A stretch of 23,316 bases of DNA from Bacteroidales bacterium (lineage in GTDB: Bacteria; Bacteroidota; Bacteroidia; Bacteroidales; JAADJA01), in NCBI GenBank assembly GCA_029933495.1, contig JAOZOC010000007.1:1-23316 (forward strand). Direction: 5' to 3'. Below the pieces are notes generated by a model. It searched no databases, was not told the origin of the DNA, and was given only the letters and a program-made list of their open reading frames with translations. Shown piece after piece: positions 1-7,035 of the stretch; within the stretch, counting starts at the first letter, position 1; every line of letters starts with the position of its first letter. Made by a program: the position numbers and the translations under genes.

Positions 1-1
1 C

Positions 2-283
2 TGGAAATGGAATTTCGGTTATTCTCCGAAATACTCTTTGCAAAACAGTGTAAATACCAAAAATGGATTAGTTGGTTTTAAACTTGAAGTTAAAAATGGA
101 ATAATAGTATCTTTAAAAATAACAGGAGAGAGAATTAACGTAAATCTGGCATCAACAATTGAGGATTTTTTAAAAGACACCCCCCATAATGATATATCTG
201 TTAGAAATATCCTTCAAAATGAATGGGGTAAGGCAAATGAAGAATGGCTCACTATCCGCGCTATTTTGGAAGGATTGTTTTGA
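2..283 (+). CDS. Lipoate-protein ligase A, C-terminal part (5' end outside window)
   Basis: The reading frame is open from the window edge to a TGA at 281-283, so only the last 93 residues are visible. The first residues read WKWNFGYSPKYS, which fits the W-x-(Y/F)-G-x-SP-x-(Y/F) signature opening the C-terminal accessory domain of bacterial lipoate-protein ligases. It is followed by an alternating segment (GFKLEVKNGIIVSLKITG) typical of that domain. The full enzyme adenylates lipoate and transfers it to lysines of E2 and GcvH proteins in the cytoplasm; the catalytic domain is not in view. An internal TTG at 38 could be mistaken for the start, but the frame is open upstream and the family signature lies before it. 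It converges on the minus-strand haem protein with a 22-nt gap and no visible terminator. Family assignment rests on a short fragment, so it is probable rather than certain. Confidence 0.72.
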   Translation, partial: WKWNFGYSPKYSLQNSVNTKNGLVGFKLEVKNGIIVSLKITGERINVNLASTIEDFLKDTPHNDISVRNILQNEWGKANEEWLTIRAILEGLF

Positions 284-305
284 GCCTGTATTATCATATA
301 TCCCT

Positions 306-758
306 TTATTCGAATAACCGGTCAGCAGAAATTTCACACCAGTCAATGATTTGCTGTCGCTGAGCATCGGTCAGTTTAGCATCCGGATGCATTATCGGGT
401 AGATTTTCATCGGCATTTCACCGGCTTCCACCTCTTCCGATATCTCATCAAGAGCTTTTATCTGCTTACGTTTGCTCAAATCTCCCCAAAGACCAAAATC
501 CAGATGCTCGCGTCCTTCTCTCACATCACGTGATACGAGAAATGAAACAGGTGCAACATAAGAATACCACGGATAGGTAACCTGTTGCGAATGACAGTCG
601 TAGCAAGCCGATTTCAATATCGCTACAACATCGTCGGAAGCATCAACCATATCAAGCAGGTCTTTTCCGGGAACCGGATTATTATCTGGTCTTCCCGAAG
701 GAATAAACTGTATAATAACAAAAATAACAACTACGATGATCAGGACTTTACGGATCAT
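306..758 (-). CDS. Membrane-anchored haem-binding domain protein (CxxCH)
   Basis: This 150-residue protein has an N-terminal hydrophobic segment (residues 4-19, rich in I/V) that would anchor it or export it. It carries one c-type haem attachment motif, CYDCH (C52, C55, H56), followed by a conserved TYPWYSYVAP stretch. A GEMPMKIYP segment near residues 113-121 has methionines suited to be the sixth haem ligand. This layout matches the haem-binding domain family (Haem_bd, PF14376) common in Bacteroidota, usually annotated without an exact role. It probably works in the periplasm in electron transfer or haem-based sensing. It lies 25 nt downstream of a second CxxCH protein on the same strand and the two look co-transcribed. 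The ATG start at 756-758 directly precedes the hydrophobic segment. Confidence 0.8.
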   Translation of the reverse strand: MIRKVLIIVVVIFVIIQFIPSGRPDNNPVPGKDLLDMVDASDDVVAILKSACYDCHSQQVTYPWYSYVAPVSFLVSRDVREGREHLDFGLWGDLSKRKQIKALDEISEEVEAGEMPMKIYPIMHPDAKLTDAQRQQIIDWCEISADRLFE

Positions 759-783
759 AATTTATTTTTTTAAAATTACTATT

Positions 784-1188
784 CTATTTCATTAATTCAT
801 CAGCAGCGTTGTTTGCCCAATCAATCAGAATTTTTGATTCATCATCTGTCAGAGCATGTTCAGGATACTTTTTTAAGAATTTTTCTGGTGGCATATCCTT
901 CTCCTCAACTGATTCGGCAATACCGTCCAGCTTTGAAATTAGTTTGCGTTTTGATAGTGTTGGCAATTTGTCAAGTTTAAGTTTCATTTTCGCTTTCATT
1001 GATTCCGACCCTGAATGATGGCAGTCGAAGCATTTGTCCTTTAAAACTTTATTTACACTGTCGGGGATAGTCAACAGGTTTTCGGGATTAACTTCTTTTT
1101 GAACGGTTTCCGTTTTGAATCCGGTTGTGATTGTTAGAATTCCGGCTATAAATACCAGACTGAAAATTGTTAAAAATAAATTTTTCAT
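784..1188 (-). CDS. Exported haem-binding (cytochrome c-like) protein
   Basis: This 134-residue protein has an N-terminal signal sequence or membrane anchor (MKNLFLTIFSLVFIAGILTI). A single CxxCH motif, CFDCHHSG (C53, C56, H57), would bind covalent haem in the periplasm. A basic stretch (MKAKMKLKLDKL) and KRKLISKLDGIAESVEEKDMPP follow; the methionine near residue 99 could be the distal ligand. The ending LTDDESKILIDWANNAADELMK parallels LTDAQRQQIIDWCEISADRLFE in the neighbouring gene, so the two are paralogues of one small haem-binding family. It is the first gene of the two-gene minus-strand unit. No exact TAnnTTTG box was found upstream on the minus strand. The electron donor or acceptor is unknown. 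Confidence 0.78.
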   Translation of the reverse strand: MKNLFLTIFSLVFIAGILTITTGFKTETVQKEVNPENLLTIPDSVNKVLKDKCFDCHHSGSESMKAKMKLKLDKLPTLSKRKLISKLDGIAESVEEKDMPPEKFLKKYPEHALTDDESKILIDWANNAADELMK

Positions 1189-1415
1189 AATTACATTTTT
1201 GTTAATTCAATTAGTTCAATAAAATCAAAACAGTAAAAACAATATTTTGTTCAAATTGAGAAAAAGCTAATTTCTATGTCTCTGTCTCTGGATTTACTCA
1301 AAGGACTTAGAGAGTTATAGATTCTAATTTGATGATTTATTAAGCTTACCACTTTCATCACAAAGATAATAAACCGGGTTTTAGATATACCAGCTTAGAT
1401 AACAAAATTTTAGTC

Positions 1416-1423
1416 TAAATTTG
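1416..1423 (+). promoter_or_regulatory. Bacteroidota -7 box for the TlpA-like lipoprotein/lpxH unit
   Basis: TAAATTTG matches the Bacteroidota -7 consensus TAnnTTTG and lies 19 nt before the TTG start at 1443. No clear TTTG -33 box was found at the expected distance, so support is the -7 box and position only. Confidence 0.5.
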
Positions 1424-1442
1424 CAGAAAAATTAAGATTAGA

Positions 1443-2630
1443 TTGAGCAAAAAAATAATACACATAGTATTCTCTTTATTAGTATTGGCTCTGATATTTT
1501 CGTGCAACCGGACAGAGGAAGGAGCCACAACTGTAATAAAAGGTAAGTTTTCAGCTCATCCGGATGAGTATGTCTATCTTGAAGAGATTAAAGTTCATGA
1601 TGTTATTATGCTTGATTCGATAAAAGCAAATGACAAAGGTGATTTTAAGTTCAGGATTAAGCAAAAACAGGATGGTTTTTACCTTGTGAAAACAACAAAG
1701 GATGATAGCTATCTTGTTTTGCAACTAAATAGGGGTGAAAAGGTTGAGGTGGATTCCGACAGTACAGTGCTTCTGAACGGATATTCGGTTTCAGGCTCAC
1801 CAGGCTCGATATTATTACATGATTTTGAAGTGTTTATAATTAAGCAAAAAGTTAGAATCGATTCACTTTATAAAGTTTTTATCAGGGAGCAGTATCAGCC
1901 GGATTTTCTTGACGTTAAAAGGCAGCTTGACTCGATATATCAAGTGATTGTTGACAATCAGAAAGCATATGTCCGGGAATTTATTGAGGAGCATCCCTCC
2001 TCGCTCTCCACACTTATGGTTGTGAATCGCAAACTTGGCCGAGCTGAGATTTTGGATGAAGATGAAGACTTTGGATATTTCCATAAGCTCGACAGTGCAT
2101 TGATGATCAGATATCCTGACAATGATCATGCACTCGATAATCACGAGAGGGTGGAGAAAATACGGCTAAGGAAATTCGACAGGTTTGAGGCTGAAAAGAA
2201 AATGCAAATCGGGATGAAAGCTCCCAATATAGTTATGAAAGATACCGCCGACAATTTTGTGTCGCTAAGAGATATCGGCTTCAATGGGAATGATTATGTG
2301 GTGATATATTTCTGGGCTGGTTGGAATGCCAAATCGAGGCAGGATAACAAAACCCTTGTTTCACTGTATAATGAGTTCAGAAAATATAGAATAGAGATTT
2401 TTGGAGTTTCGCTTGATGAAAACAAAAAGGTATGGATAGGTGCCATTAATCTTGACAAGTTGCCCTGGATTCAGGGAAGCGATATGCTCGCTTTAAATTC
2501 ACCGGTTATGAAGGCATATAATCTGTCTGGCGAATTACCGTTCTATTATATCGTTGACAATAAAAGAGAGATCATTTATAAAGATAAAGACCTGAACAAG
2601 ATAATTAAGAAATTAAAGGAATTATACTAA
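1443..2630 (+). CDS. DUF4369/TlpA-type thioredoxin-fold lipoprotein lacking the catalytic cysteines
   Basis: The 395-residue product begins with a lipoprotein signal (LALIFSCN, lipidated Cys at residue 21), so it should sit in a periplasm-facing or outer membrane. Residues ~30-110 look like the DUF4369 beta domain (IKGKFSAHPDEYVYLEEI) found before thioredoxin domains in Bacteroidota. Residues ~255-395 form an AhpC/TlpA/ResA thioredoxin fold: GMKAPNIVMKD, then VVIYFWAGWNAKSRQDN, and a conserved cis-proline segment, ELPFYYIVD. The usual WCxPC centre reads WNAKS, with Asn295 and Ser298 replacing both redox cysteines. Thiol-disulphide exchange is therefore unlikely, and a structural or binding role is more probable (inference). 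The start is TTG; no in-frame ATG precedes the signal peptide. lpxH follows after 11 nt, suggesting one transcript. Confidence 0.82.
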   Translation: MSKKIIHIVFSLLVLALIFSCNRTEEGATTVIKGKFSAHPDEYVYLEEIKVHDVIMLDSIKANDKGDFKFRIKQKQDGFYLVKTTKDDSYLVLQLNRGEKVEVDSDSTVLLNGYSVSGSPGSILLHDFEVFIIKQKVRIDSLYKVFIREQYQPDFLDVKRQLDSIYQVIVDNQKAYVREFIEEHPSSLSTLMVVNRKLGRAEILDEDEDFGYFHKLDSALMIRYPDNDHALDNHERVEKIRLRKFDRFEAEKKMQIGMKAPNIVMKDTADNFVSLRDIGFNGNDYVVIYFWAGWNAKSRQDNKTLVSLYNEFRKYRIEIFGVSLDENKKVWIGAINLDKLPWIQGSDMLALNSPVMKAYNLSGELPFYYIVDNKREIIYKDKDLNKIIKKLKELY

Positions 2631-2641
2631 ATCAGATAGTT

Positions 2642-3427
2642 TTGAGTGAATTAGCACGCGGTAAAAAAGTTTATTTCGCATCCGACAGTCATTTCGGAGT
2701 CCCCTCAAAAGAGAAGAGTCTCGAACGTGAACGCCTGTTTATTAAATGGCTTGACGAAATCAAAGAAGACGCAGCAGAGATCTATCTTATGGGCGACCTG
2801 TTTGAGTTTTGGTTTGAATACAAAACTGTAATCCAAAAGGGATATGTCCGTCTGTTTGGGAAGCTGGCCGAAATAACGGACTCTGGAATACCGGTCTTTT
2901 TTTTTCGTGGCAATCATGATGTGTGGGCTTTCGACTACTTTGAAAAGGAGTTGAATATAAAAATTTATCCAGACACGCTTATAAAGGAGATTGGCAATAA
3001 AACTTTTTTTCTTGGACATGGAGATGGGCTGGGTAAAGGTGATAATGGCTATAAATTCCTGAAAAAGGTATTCCGTAACAGGTTCAATCAATGGCTTTTC
3101 AGGTGGGTGCATCCTGATATTGGTACTGCTATGGGACTTTACTGGACAGAGAAATCGCGTGCTGCCAATGTGAACAAAGGTCTTGAAGAGGTCAACCGTG
3201 CTGGTATCGAAAGAATTTCAGGTTTTTGCAGATCGATAATTGAAAAAGGTGAGAAAATCGACTATTTCATCTTCGGCCATATCCACAAACCCAACAATGA
3301 AGATATCAGCGGCAAAGCAAAATATTTCAGCATCGGCGACTGGATCACAAACTTCTCCTATGTGGTCTTTGATGGGGAAAAGGCGGAGTTGAAGTATTAT
3401 AAACACGCTCTTAACATGCAAAACTAA
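2642..3427 (+). CDS. lpxH: UDP-2,3-diacylglucosamine diphosphatase
   Basis: This 261-residue protein belongs to the calcineurin-like metallophosphatases. Metal-binding motifs appear in order: D15-S-H17 (SDSHFG), GDLFEFWFEY near residue 50, GNHD at 90-93, HGDG near 127, and GHIHKP from 212. The GDLFEFWF and RGNHDVW context is characteristic of LpxH, which hydrolyses UDP-2,3-diacylglucosamine to lipid X and UMP at the inner face of the cytoplasmic membrane during lipid A synthesis. Length is close to the ~240 residues of E. coli LpxH. The start is a TTG; no in-frame ATG occurs before the DSH motif, so the non-ATG start is forced. A run of nine Ts (2897-2905) encodes FFF just before GNHD. It probably shares a transcript with the upstream lipoprotein. 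Confidence 0.88.
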   Translation: MSELARGKKVYFASDSHFGVPSKEKSLERERLFIKWLDEIKEDAAEIYLMGDLFEFWFEYKTVIQKGYVRLFGKLAEITDSGIPVFFFRGNHDVWAFDYFEKELNIKIYPDTLIKEIGNKTFFLGHGDGLGKGDNGYKFLKKVFRNRFNQWLFRWVHPDIGTAMGLYWTEKSRAANVNKGLEEVNRAGIERISGFCRSIIEKGEKIDYFIFGHIHKPNNEDISGKAKYFSIGDWITNFSYVVFDGEKAELKYYKHALNMQN

Positions 3428-3476
3428 CCAACATGTTATTTGTTCTGAATGTTGTTTAAATTAGTTTGGAGATGCT

Positions 3477-3563
3477 GTTAAAAGTTATGGGTTATGCGTT
3501 ATGGGGTGCAGATTCTTACTATTTTTTTGTTTCACAAATAACTTTTAACTCCTTTCGCATAAC
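3477..3563. repeat. Heptamer tandem and crossed inverted repeats
   Basis: Three tandem heptamers GTTATGG, GTTATGC, GTTATGG occupy 3484-3504. GTTAAAAGTTAT (3477-3488) is exactly complementary to ATAACTTTTAAC (3538-3549). GTTATGCG (3491-3498) is exactly complementary to CGCATAAC (3556-3563). The arms run A, B, A', B', so the two pairings cross rather than nest. This may be a remnant of a dispersed intergenic element; its function is unknown. Confidence 0.6.
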
Positions 3564-3675
3564 ATTTTCGTTTGGAAATATTTAGAATCTTTCACAACCT
3601 GTGCTCAAAAAGGCCACAAAATCTCTAATTTCCCAAAATAAACAGATTAAGATTTTTAAATTAAAAATAATATAG

Positions 3676-3683
3676 TACTTTTG
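3676..3683 (+). promoter_or_regulatory. Bacteroidota -7 box for rpsA
   Basis: TACTTTTG fits TAnnTTTG exactly. It implies transcription starting near the CCCCC run at 3686-3690 and an untranslated leader of about 95-100 nt before the ATG at 3786. No convincing -33 TTTG was seen. Confidence 0.55.
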
Positions 3684-3685
3684 CA

Positions 3686-3785
3686 CCCCCGATTTTTAAC
3701 GGATTATTAATCATTTCCGTGATTATCAACGGATTCCTGTAATTGGGGAGGAACTTTTGATAACCGGATACAAAATTTTATTTTA
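3686..3785 (+). promoter_or_regulatory. Possible structured 5' leader of rpsA
   Basis: The leader begins CCCCCGATT, which can pair with AATTGGGG (3741-3748). This encloses ACGGA (3699-3703) and TCCGT (3716-3720), which form an inner hairpin. A second ACGGA at 3729-3733 could compete for the same TCCGT. The pairing CCCC-GGGG would also cover GGGGAGG (3745-3751), a purine run resembling a Shine-Dalgarno sequence but 34 nt from the ATG, too far for normal use. E. coli S1 autoregulates through a structured leader; an equivalent here is inference, and no known RNA family is claimed. Confidence 0.35.
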
Positions 3786-6035
3786 ATGTCAGAAGAAATT
3801 AAAGACAAAAACCAGGAGCAGGCTGCCAAAGCAACCGAAGAGGTTAAAACCGAAGCTCCAAAAGCTGAAAGTCAGGAAGAAACAAAAGCCGAACCTGAAG
3901 CCAAAAAAGAAGAAAAAGTTGAAGTTAAAGAGGAACCTAAAGCAGAAGTTGCAGAAGCTAAAGAGGAAGAAAAGCCCGAGCCTGTAAAGGAAGAGAAGGT
4001 TAAGGAAGAAGTGAAAGCTGAGGAACCTGCAAAGGAAGAAAAAGCTGAAGTGGAAGTAAAAGCCGAAGAGCCTGCAACTGAAGAAAAAGCTGAGGAACCT
4101 GTAAAGGAAGAGCCAGTTGCTAAGGAAGAGAAAATAGAGGAAAAGACTCCCGAGCCAACTCCTGTAGCATCAAATGAGCCACCTGAATTTGACTGGGATA
4201 GTATCGGTAAAAAGCAGGACAATTACACAAAGGATGAAAGAGCTAAACTTGCCGATCTGTATGAGAATACATTGAAATCGATTGCCGAGCATGAGGTTAT
4301 TGACGGTACTGTAGTTTCTATCAATCCAAGAGAAATCGTAGTTAACATTGGCTATAAGTCAGACGGAATTATTCCATTTAATGAATTGAGATATAATCCT
4401 GATTTAAAACCTGGAGATACTATCGAGGTTTATGTTGAGAATCAGGAAGATGCAACCGGCCAACTGGTGTTATCTCACAAAAAGGCCAGAATACTGCGTT
4501 CATGGGAAAGAATCAACGTGGCATTCGAGAAAGAAGAAGTTATCAATGGTTTTGTTAAGTGTAGAACCAAAGGCGGACTTATTGTTGACGTGTTTGGAAT
4601 TGAAGCTTTCCTCCCAGGATCGCAAATTGATGTCAAGCCTATTCGCGATTATGATGTATTTGTCAGTAAGACAATGGAATTCAAGGTTGTGAAGATCAAT
4701 CAGGAATACAAAAACGTTGTTGTATCACACAAAGCTCTTATTGAAGATGAGCTTGAGGCTCAGAAAGCAGAGATCATCTCCAAACTTGAAAAAGGACAGG
4801 TGCTCGAAGGAACTGTTAAGAACATCACATCTTATGGTGTATTTATCGACCTTGGTGGTGTTGATGGACTTATTCATATTACAGACCTTTCCTGGGGTAG
4901 AATTAATCATCCTGAAGAGGTTGTTGAACTTGATCAGAAAATCAAAGTTGTTATTCTTGATTTTGATGATAATAAGAAACGTATTGCGCTTGGACTTAAA
5001 CAACTTACACCACACCCATGGGATTCACTCGATACAAATATGAAGGTTGGTGACAAGGTTAAAGGTAAGGTTGTTGTAATTGCCGATTACGGTGCATTTA
5101 TTGAAATATCACCAGGCGTTGAGGGACTGATACACGTTTCTGAAATGTCGTGGTCACAGCACTTGCGCACAGCACAGGATTTCCTTAAAGTGAGTGATGA
5201 AGTTGAAGCTGTTATTCTTACTCTTGATCGTGAAGAGAGGAAAATGTCACTTGGTATCAAGCAGCTTATTCCTGATCCATGGATCAACATTAAAGAGAGA
5301 TATCCAGTGAATTCAAAACACACTGCTATTGTACGTAATTTTACCAACTTCGGTATATTCGTAGAACTTGAAGAGGGTGTTGACGGACTGATTCATATCT
5401 CCGACCTTTCCTGGTCGAAGAAAATCAAGCATCCGGCTGAATTTACAAAGATTGGTGAGGAGATTGATGTTGTTGTTCTGGATGTTGACGAGGAAAACAG
5501 GAGACTGAGCCTCGGGCACAAGCAACTTGAAGAGAATCCCTGGGATATCTTTGAAACAGTATTTACGGTTGGTTCTACACACAAAGGAACCATTATAGAG
5601 ATGAATGATAAAGGTACTGTTGTTGCTCTGCCATATGGTGTTGAGGGATTTGCACCCACACGTCATCTTCAGAAAGAAGACAATAGCAAGGTAAAGATGG
5701 ACGACAGTCTTGATTTCAAAGTTATTGAATTCTCGAAAGACAATAAGAAGATTATTCTTTCACACTCAAGAATCTGGCAGGATACACAAGCCGACGAAAA
5801 GGCCAAAGAGAATGCAGTAGCACGTAAAGAGGAGAAGGCTACACAGAGGGCTGTTAAGAAGGTGAAAGACAATGTCGAGAAAACTACACTCGGAGATATA
5901 TCAGCACTTGCTAATCTGAAATCCAATATGGAAAAAGAGGCTAAAGCTAAGCTGGAGAAAATGTCGAAGGAGAAAAAAGGTAAGGCCAAAGATAAAGAGG
6001 CTGAGCCACCTAAAGAAGAGGAAGGCGACAAATAG
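3786..6035 (+). CDS. rpsA: 30S ribosomal protein S1
   Basis: The 749-residue protein has six S1 RNA-binding domains at roughly 169-235, 255-325, 340-410, 425-495, 512-582 and 598-668. Domains 3-5 are classical (for example GTVKNITSYGVFIDLGGVDG, then GLIHITDLSWGRINHP). S1 binds mRNA on the 30S subunit and promotes initiation, which matters in Bacteroidota where Shine-Dalgarno sequences are scarce. E. coli S1 is 557 residues; the excess here comes from a ~130-residue N-terminal extension made almost only of E, K, A, P and V in repeating patterns such as KAEEPAKEEK and KAEEPATEEK, and a charged C-terminal tail (~669-749). Both tails are probably disordered. The ATG at 3786 opens the extension; the frame is continuous through it, so it is probably real. 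A strong terminator follows directly. Confidence 0.95.
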   Translation: MSEEIKDKNQEQAAKATEEVKTEAPKAESQEETKAEPEAKKEEKVEVKEEPKAEVAEAKEEEKPEPVKEEKVKEEVKAEEPAKEEKAEVEVKAEEPATEEKAEEPVKEEPVAKEEKIEEKTPEPTPVASNEPPEFDWDSIGKKQDNYTKDERAKLADLYENTLKSIAEHEVIDGTVVSINPREIVVNIGYKSDGIIPFNELRYNPDLKPGDTIEVYVENQEDATGQLVLSHKKARILRSWERINVAFEKEEVINGFVKCRTKGGLIVDVFGIEAFLPGSQIDVKPIRDYDVFVSKTMEFKVVKINQEYKNVVVSHKALIEDELEAQKAEIISKLEKGQVLEGTVKNITSYGVFIDLGGVDGLIHITDLSWGRINHPEEVVELDQKIKVVILDFDDNKKRIALGLKQLTPHPWDSLDTNMKVGDKVKGKVVVIADYGAFIEISPGVEGLIHVSEMSWSQHLRTAQDFLKVSDEVEAVILTLDREERKMSLGIKQLIPDPWINIKERYPVNSKHTAIVRNFTNFGIFVELEEGVDGLIHISDLSWSKKIKHPAEFTKIGEEIDVVVLDVDEENRRLSLGHKQLEENPWDIFETVFTVGSTHKGTIIEMNDKGTVVALPYGVEGFAPTRHLQKEDNSKVKMDDSLDFKVIEFSKDNKKIILSHSRIWQDTQADEKAKENAVARKEEKATQRAVKKVKDNVEKTTLGDISALANLKSNMEKEAKAKLEKMSKEKKGKAKDKEAEPPKEEEGDK

Positions 6036-6053
6036 CTGTCTTCTTAATAACTT

Positions 6054-6090
6054 AAAAACCCTGTCTGAAAATATCCAGACAGGGTTTTTT
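6054..6090 (+). terminator. Rho-independent terminator after rpsA
   Basis: CCCTGTCTG (6059-6067) and CAGACAGGG (6076-6084) form a perfect 9-bp stem with an 8-nt loop. It is followed by six Ts (6085-6090) and preceded by five As that extend the stem. This is the clearest terminator in the window, and the A-tract could let it work on the other strand too. Confidence 0.93.
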
Positions 6091-6093
6091 ATT

Positions 6094-6101
6094 TACCTTT
6101 G
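6094..6101 (+). promoter_or_regulatory. Bacteroidota -7 box for rnz
   Basis: TACCTTTG matches TAnnTTTG and begins only 4 nt after the T-run of the rpsA terminator. Its last base is 13 nt before the rnz ATG, so the transcript would have a leader of only about 6-10 nt. Confidence 0.6.
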
Positions 6102-6114
6102 CAAAAAAAACCGG

Positions 6115-7035
6115 ATGACATTTAAAGTAACAATACTCGGAAGTAACTCGGCAATACCTACCATAAAAAGGAATCCCACAGCACAGCTTGTAAATCATAA
6201 TGAACGCTTTTTTCTTGTTGACTGTGCAGAAGGAACCCAGATACAACTCAGGAAATACAGAATAAAACTTCAAAGAATAAATCATATTTTCATCAGCCAT
6301 CTGCATGGCGATCATTTTTTTGGACTTGTGGGGCTGATCTCGTCAATGCACCTGCTTGGTAGAAAAAAAGAGCTTCATATTTACGGTCCGGCACGTCTTA
6401 AAGATATTCTTGATATCCAACTCGAAGCATCTGAAACGACATTGGCTTATCCTCTGGTCTTTCATCCTGTTGCACCAGAATCCAATTCTGTAATATATGA
6501 GGATGAGAAGCTGATAATAAGTACTATTCCATTAAATCATAGCATCCCGACCTGCGGTTTTTTGTTTAAGGAAAAAGAGGGTAAAAGGAGGATTATTAAG
6601 GATATGGCAAAGTCGCTGGATATTCCTGTTAATGACTATATCAGAATTAAAAATGGTGCTGATTTTACTGACAATGAAGGCAGAGTTTACAAAAATGAGG
6701 AGATATCTGATGACCCATATCCAATCCGCTCATATGCTTACTGCTCTGACACTGCCTATCATGAGCCCGTAATACCGATAATCAAAGATGCTGACCTGCT
6801 TTATTATGAAACAACCTTTATGCAGGATATGGCTGACGTGGCAGCCGCAAAATTACACGCAACTACAATTGAAGCTGCTACAATTGCGAAAATGGCTAAT
6901 GTCAATAAGCTGATAATCGGCCATTTCTCAAATCGCTATGATAATCCTATGGAACTGGTTAACGAAGCCAGAACAGTCTTTAAAAATACTTTTCTGGCCG
7001 ATGATGGAAAAGTGTTTGATATTGAATTCTCCTGA
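6115..7035 (+). CDS. rnz: Ribonuclease Z
   Basis: This 306-residue metallo-beta-lactamase-fold nuclease carries the signature SHLHGDHFFGL (metal ligands H62, H64, D66, H67). It also has the N-terminal ILGSNSAIPTIKRNPTAQLV segment typical of tRNase Z, then SDTAYHEP near residue 220 and IGHFSNRYD near 265-273, which complete the metal site. RNase Z cuts the 3' trailer of tRNA precursors in the cytoplasm. The length matches the short bacterial form (~305 residues). The ATG is set by homology of the first residues (MTFKVTILGSNSAIP). It has its own promoter just behind the rpsA terminator. Its TGA ends at 7035 and directly abuts the stop codon of the opposing lipoprotein gene at 7036, with no spacer for a terminator. 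Confidence 0.95.
   Translation: MTFKVTILGSNSAIPTIKRNPTAQLVNHNERFFLVDCAEGTQIQLRKYRIKLQRINHIFISHLHGDHFFGLVGLISSMHLLGRKKELHIYGPARLKDILDIQLEASETTLAYPLVFHPVAPESNSVIYEDEKLIISTIPLNHSIPTCGFLFKEKEGKRRIIKDMAKSLDIPVNDYIRIKNGADFTDNEGRVYKNEEISDDPYPIRSYAYCSDTAYHEPVIPIIKDADLLYYETTFMQDMADVAAAKLHATTIEAATIAKMANVNKLIIGHFSNRYDNPMELVNEARTVFKNTFLADDGKVFDIEFS

Larger units (their letters stand above)
3428..3785. other. 358-nt intergenic region: repeats, rpsA promoter and leader
   Basis: No gene was found here. Just after lpxH, CAACAT (3429-3434) and ATGTTG (3449-3454) could form a weak 6-bp hairpin followed by GTTTAAATT, a poor terminator candidate. A block of repeats occupies 3477-3563. An rpsA -7 box lies at 3676-3683, followed by a possible structured leader at 3686-3785. 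These parts are listed separately. Confidence 0.7.

Noticed and set aside
38..283. A stand-alone small gene starting at TTG 38
   Set aside because: The frame is open to the window edge and the upstream residues WKWNFGYSPKY carry the ligase signature, so this is the tail of a longer gene.
1272..1286. TCTCTGTCTCTG short tandem repeat between the haem genes and the lipoprotein gene
   Set aside because: Only two short copies, with no link to a promoter or gene; probably chance.
3745..3751. GGGGAGG as the rpsA Shine-Dalgarno site
   Set aside because: It is 34 nt from the ATG at 3786, and Bacteroidota rarely use Shine-Dalgarno sequences.
3872..4222. Long minus-strand open frame opposite the rpsA N-terminus (serine/phenylalanine-rich)
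   Set aside because: It is the antisense shadow of the GAA/AAA/GCT-rich repeats; its low-complexity S/F/T composition and lack of any start signal mark it as non-coding.
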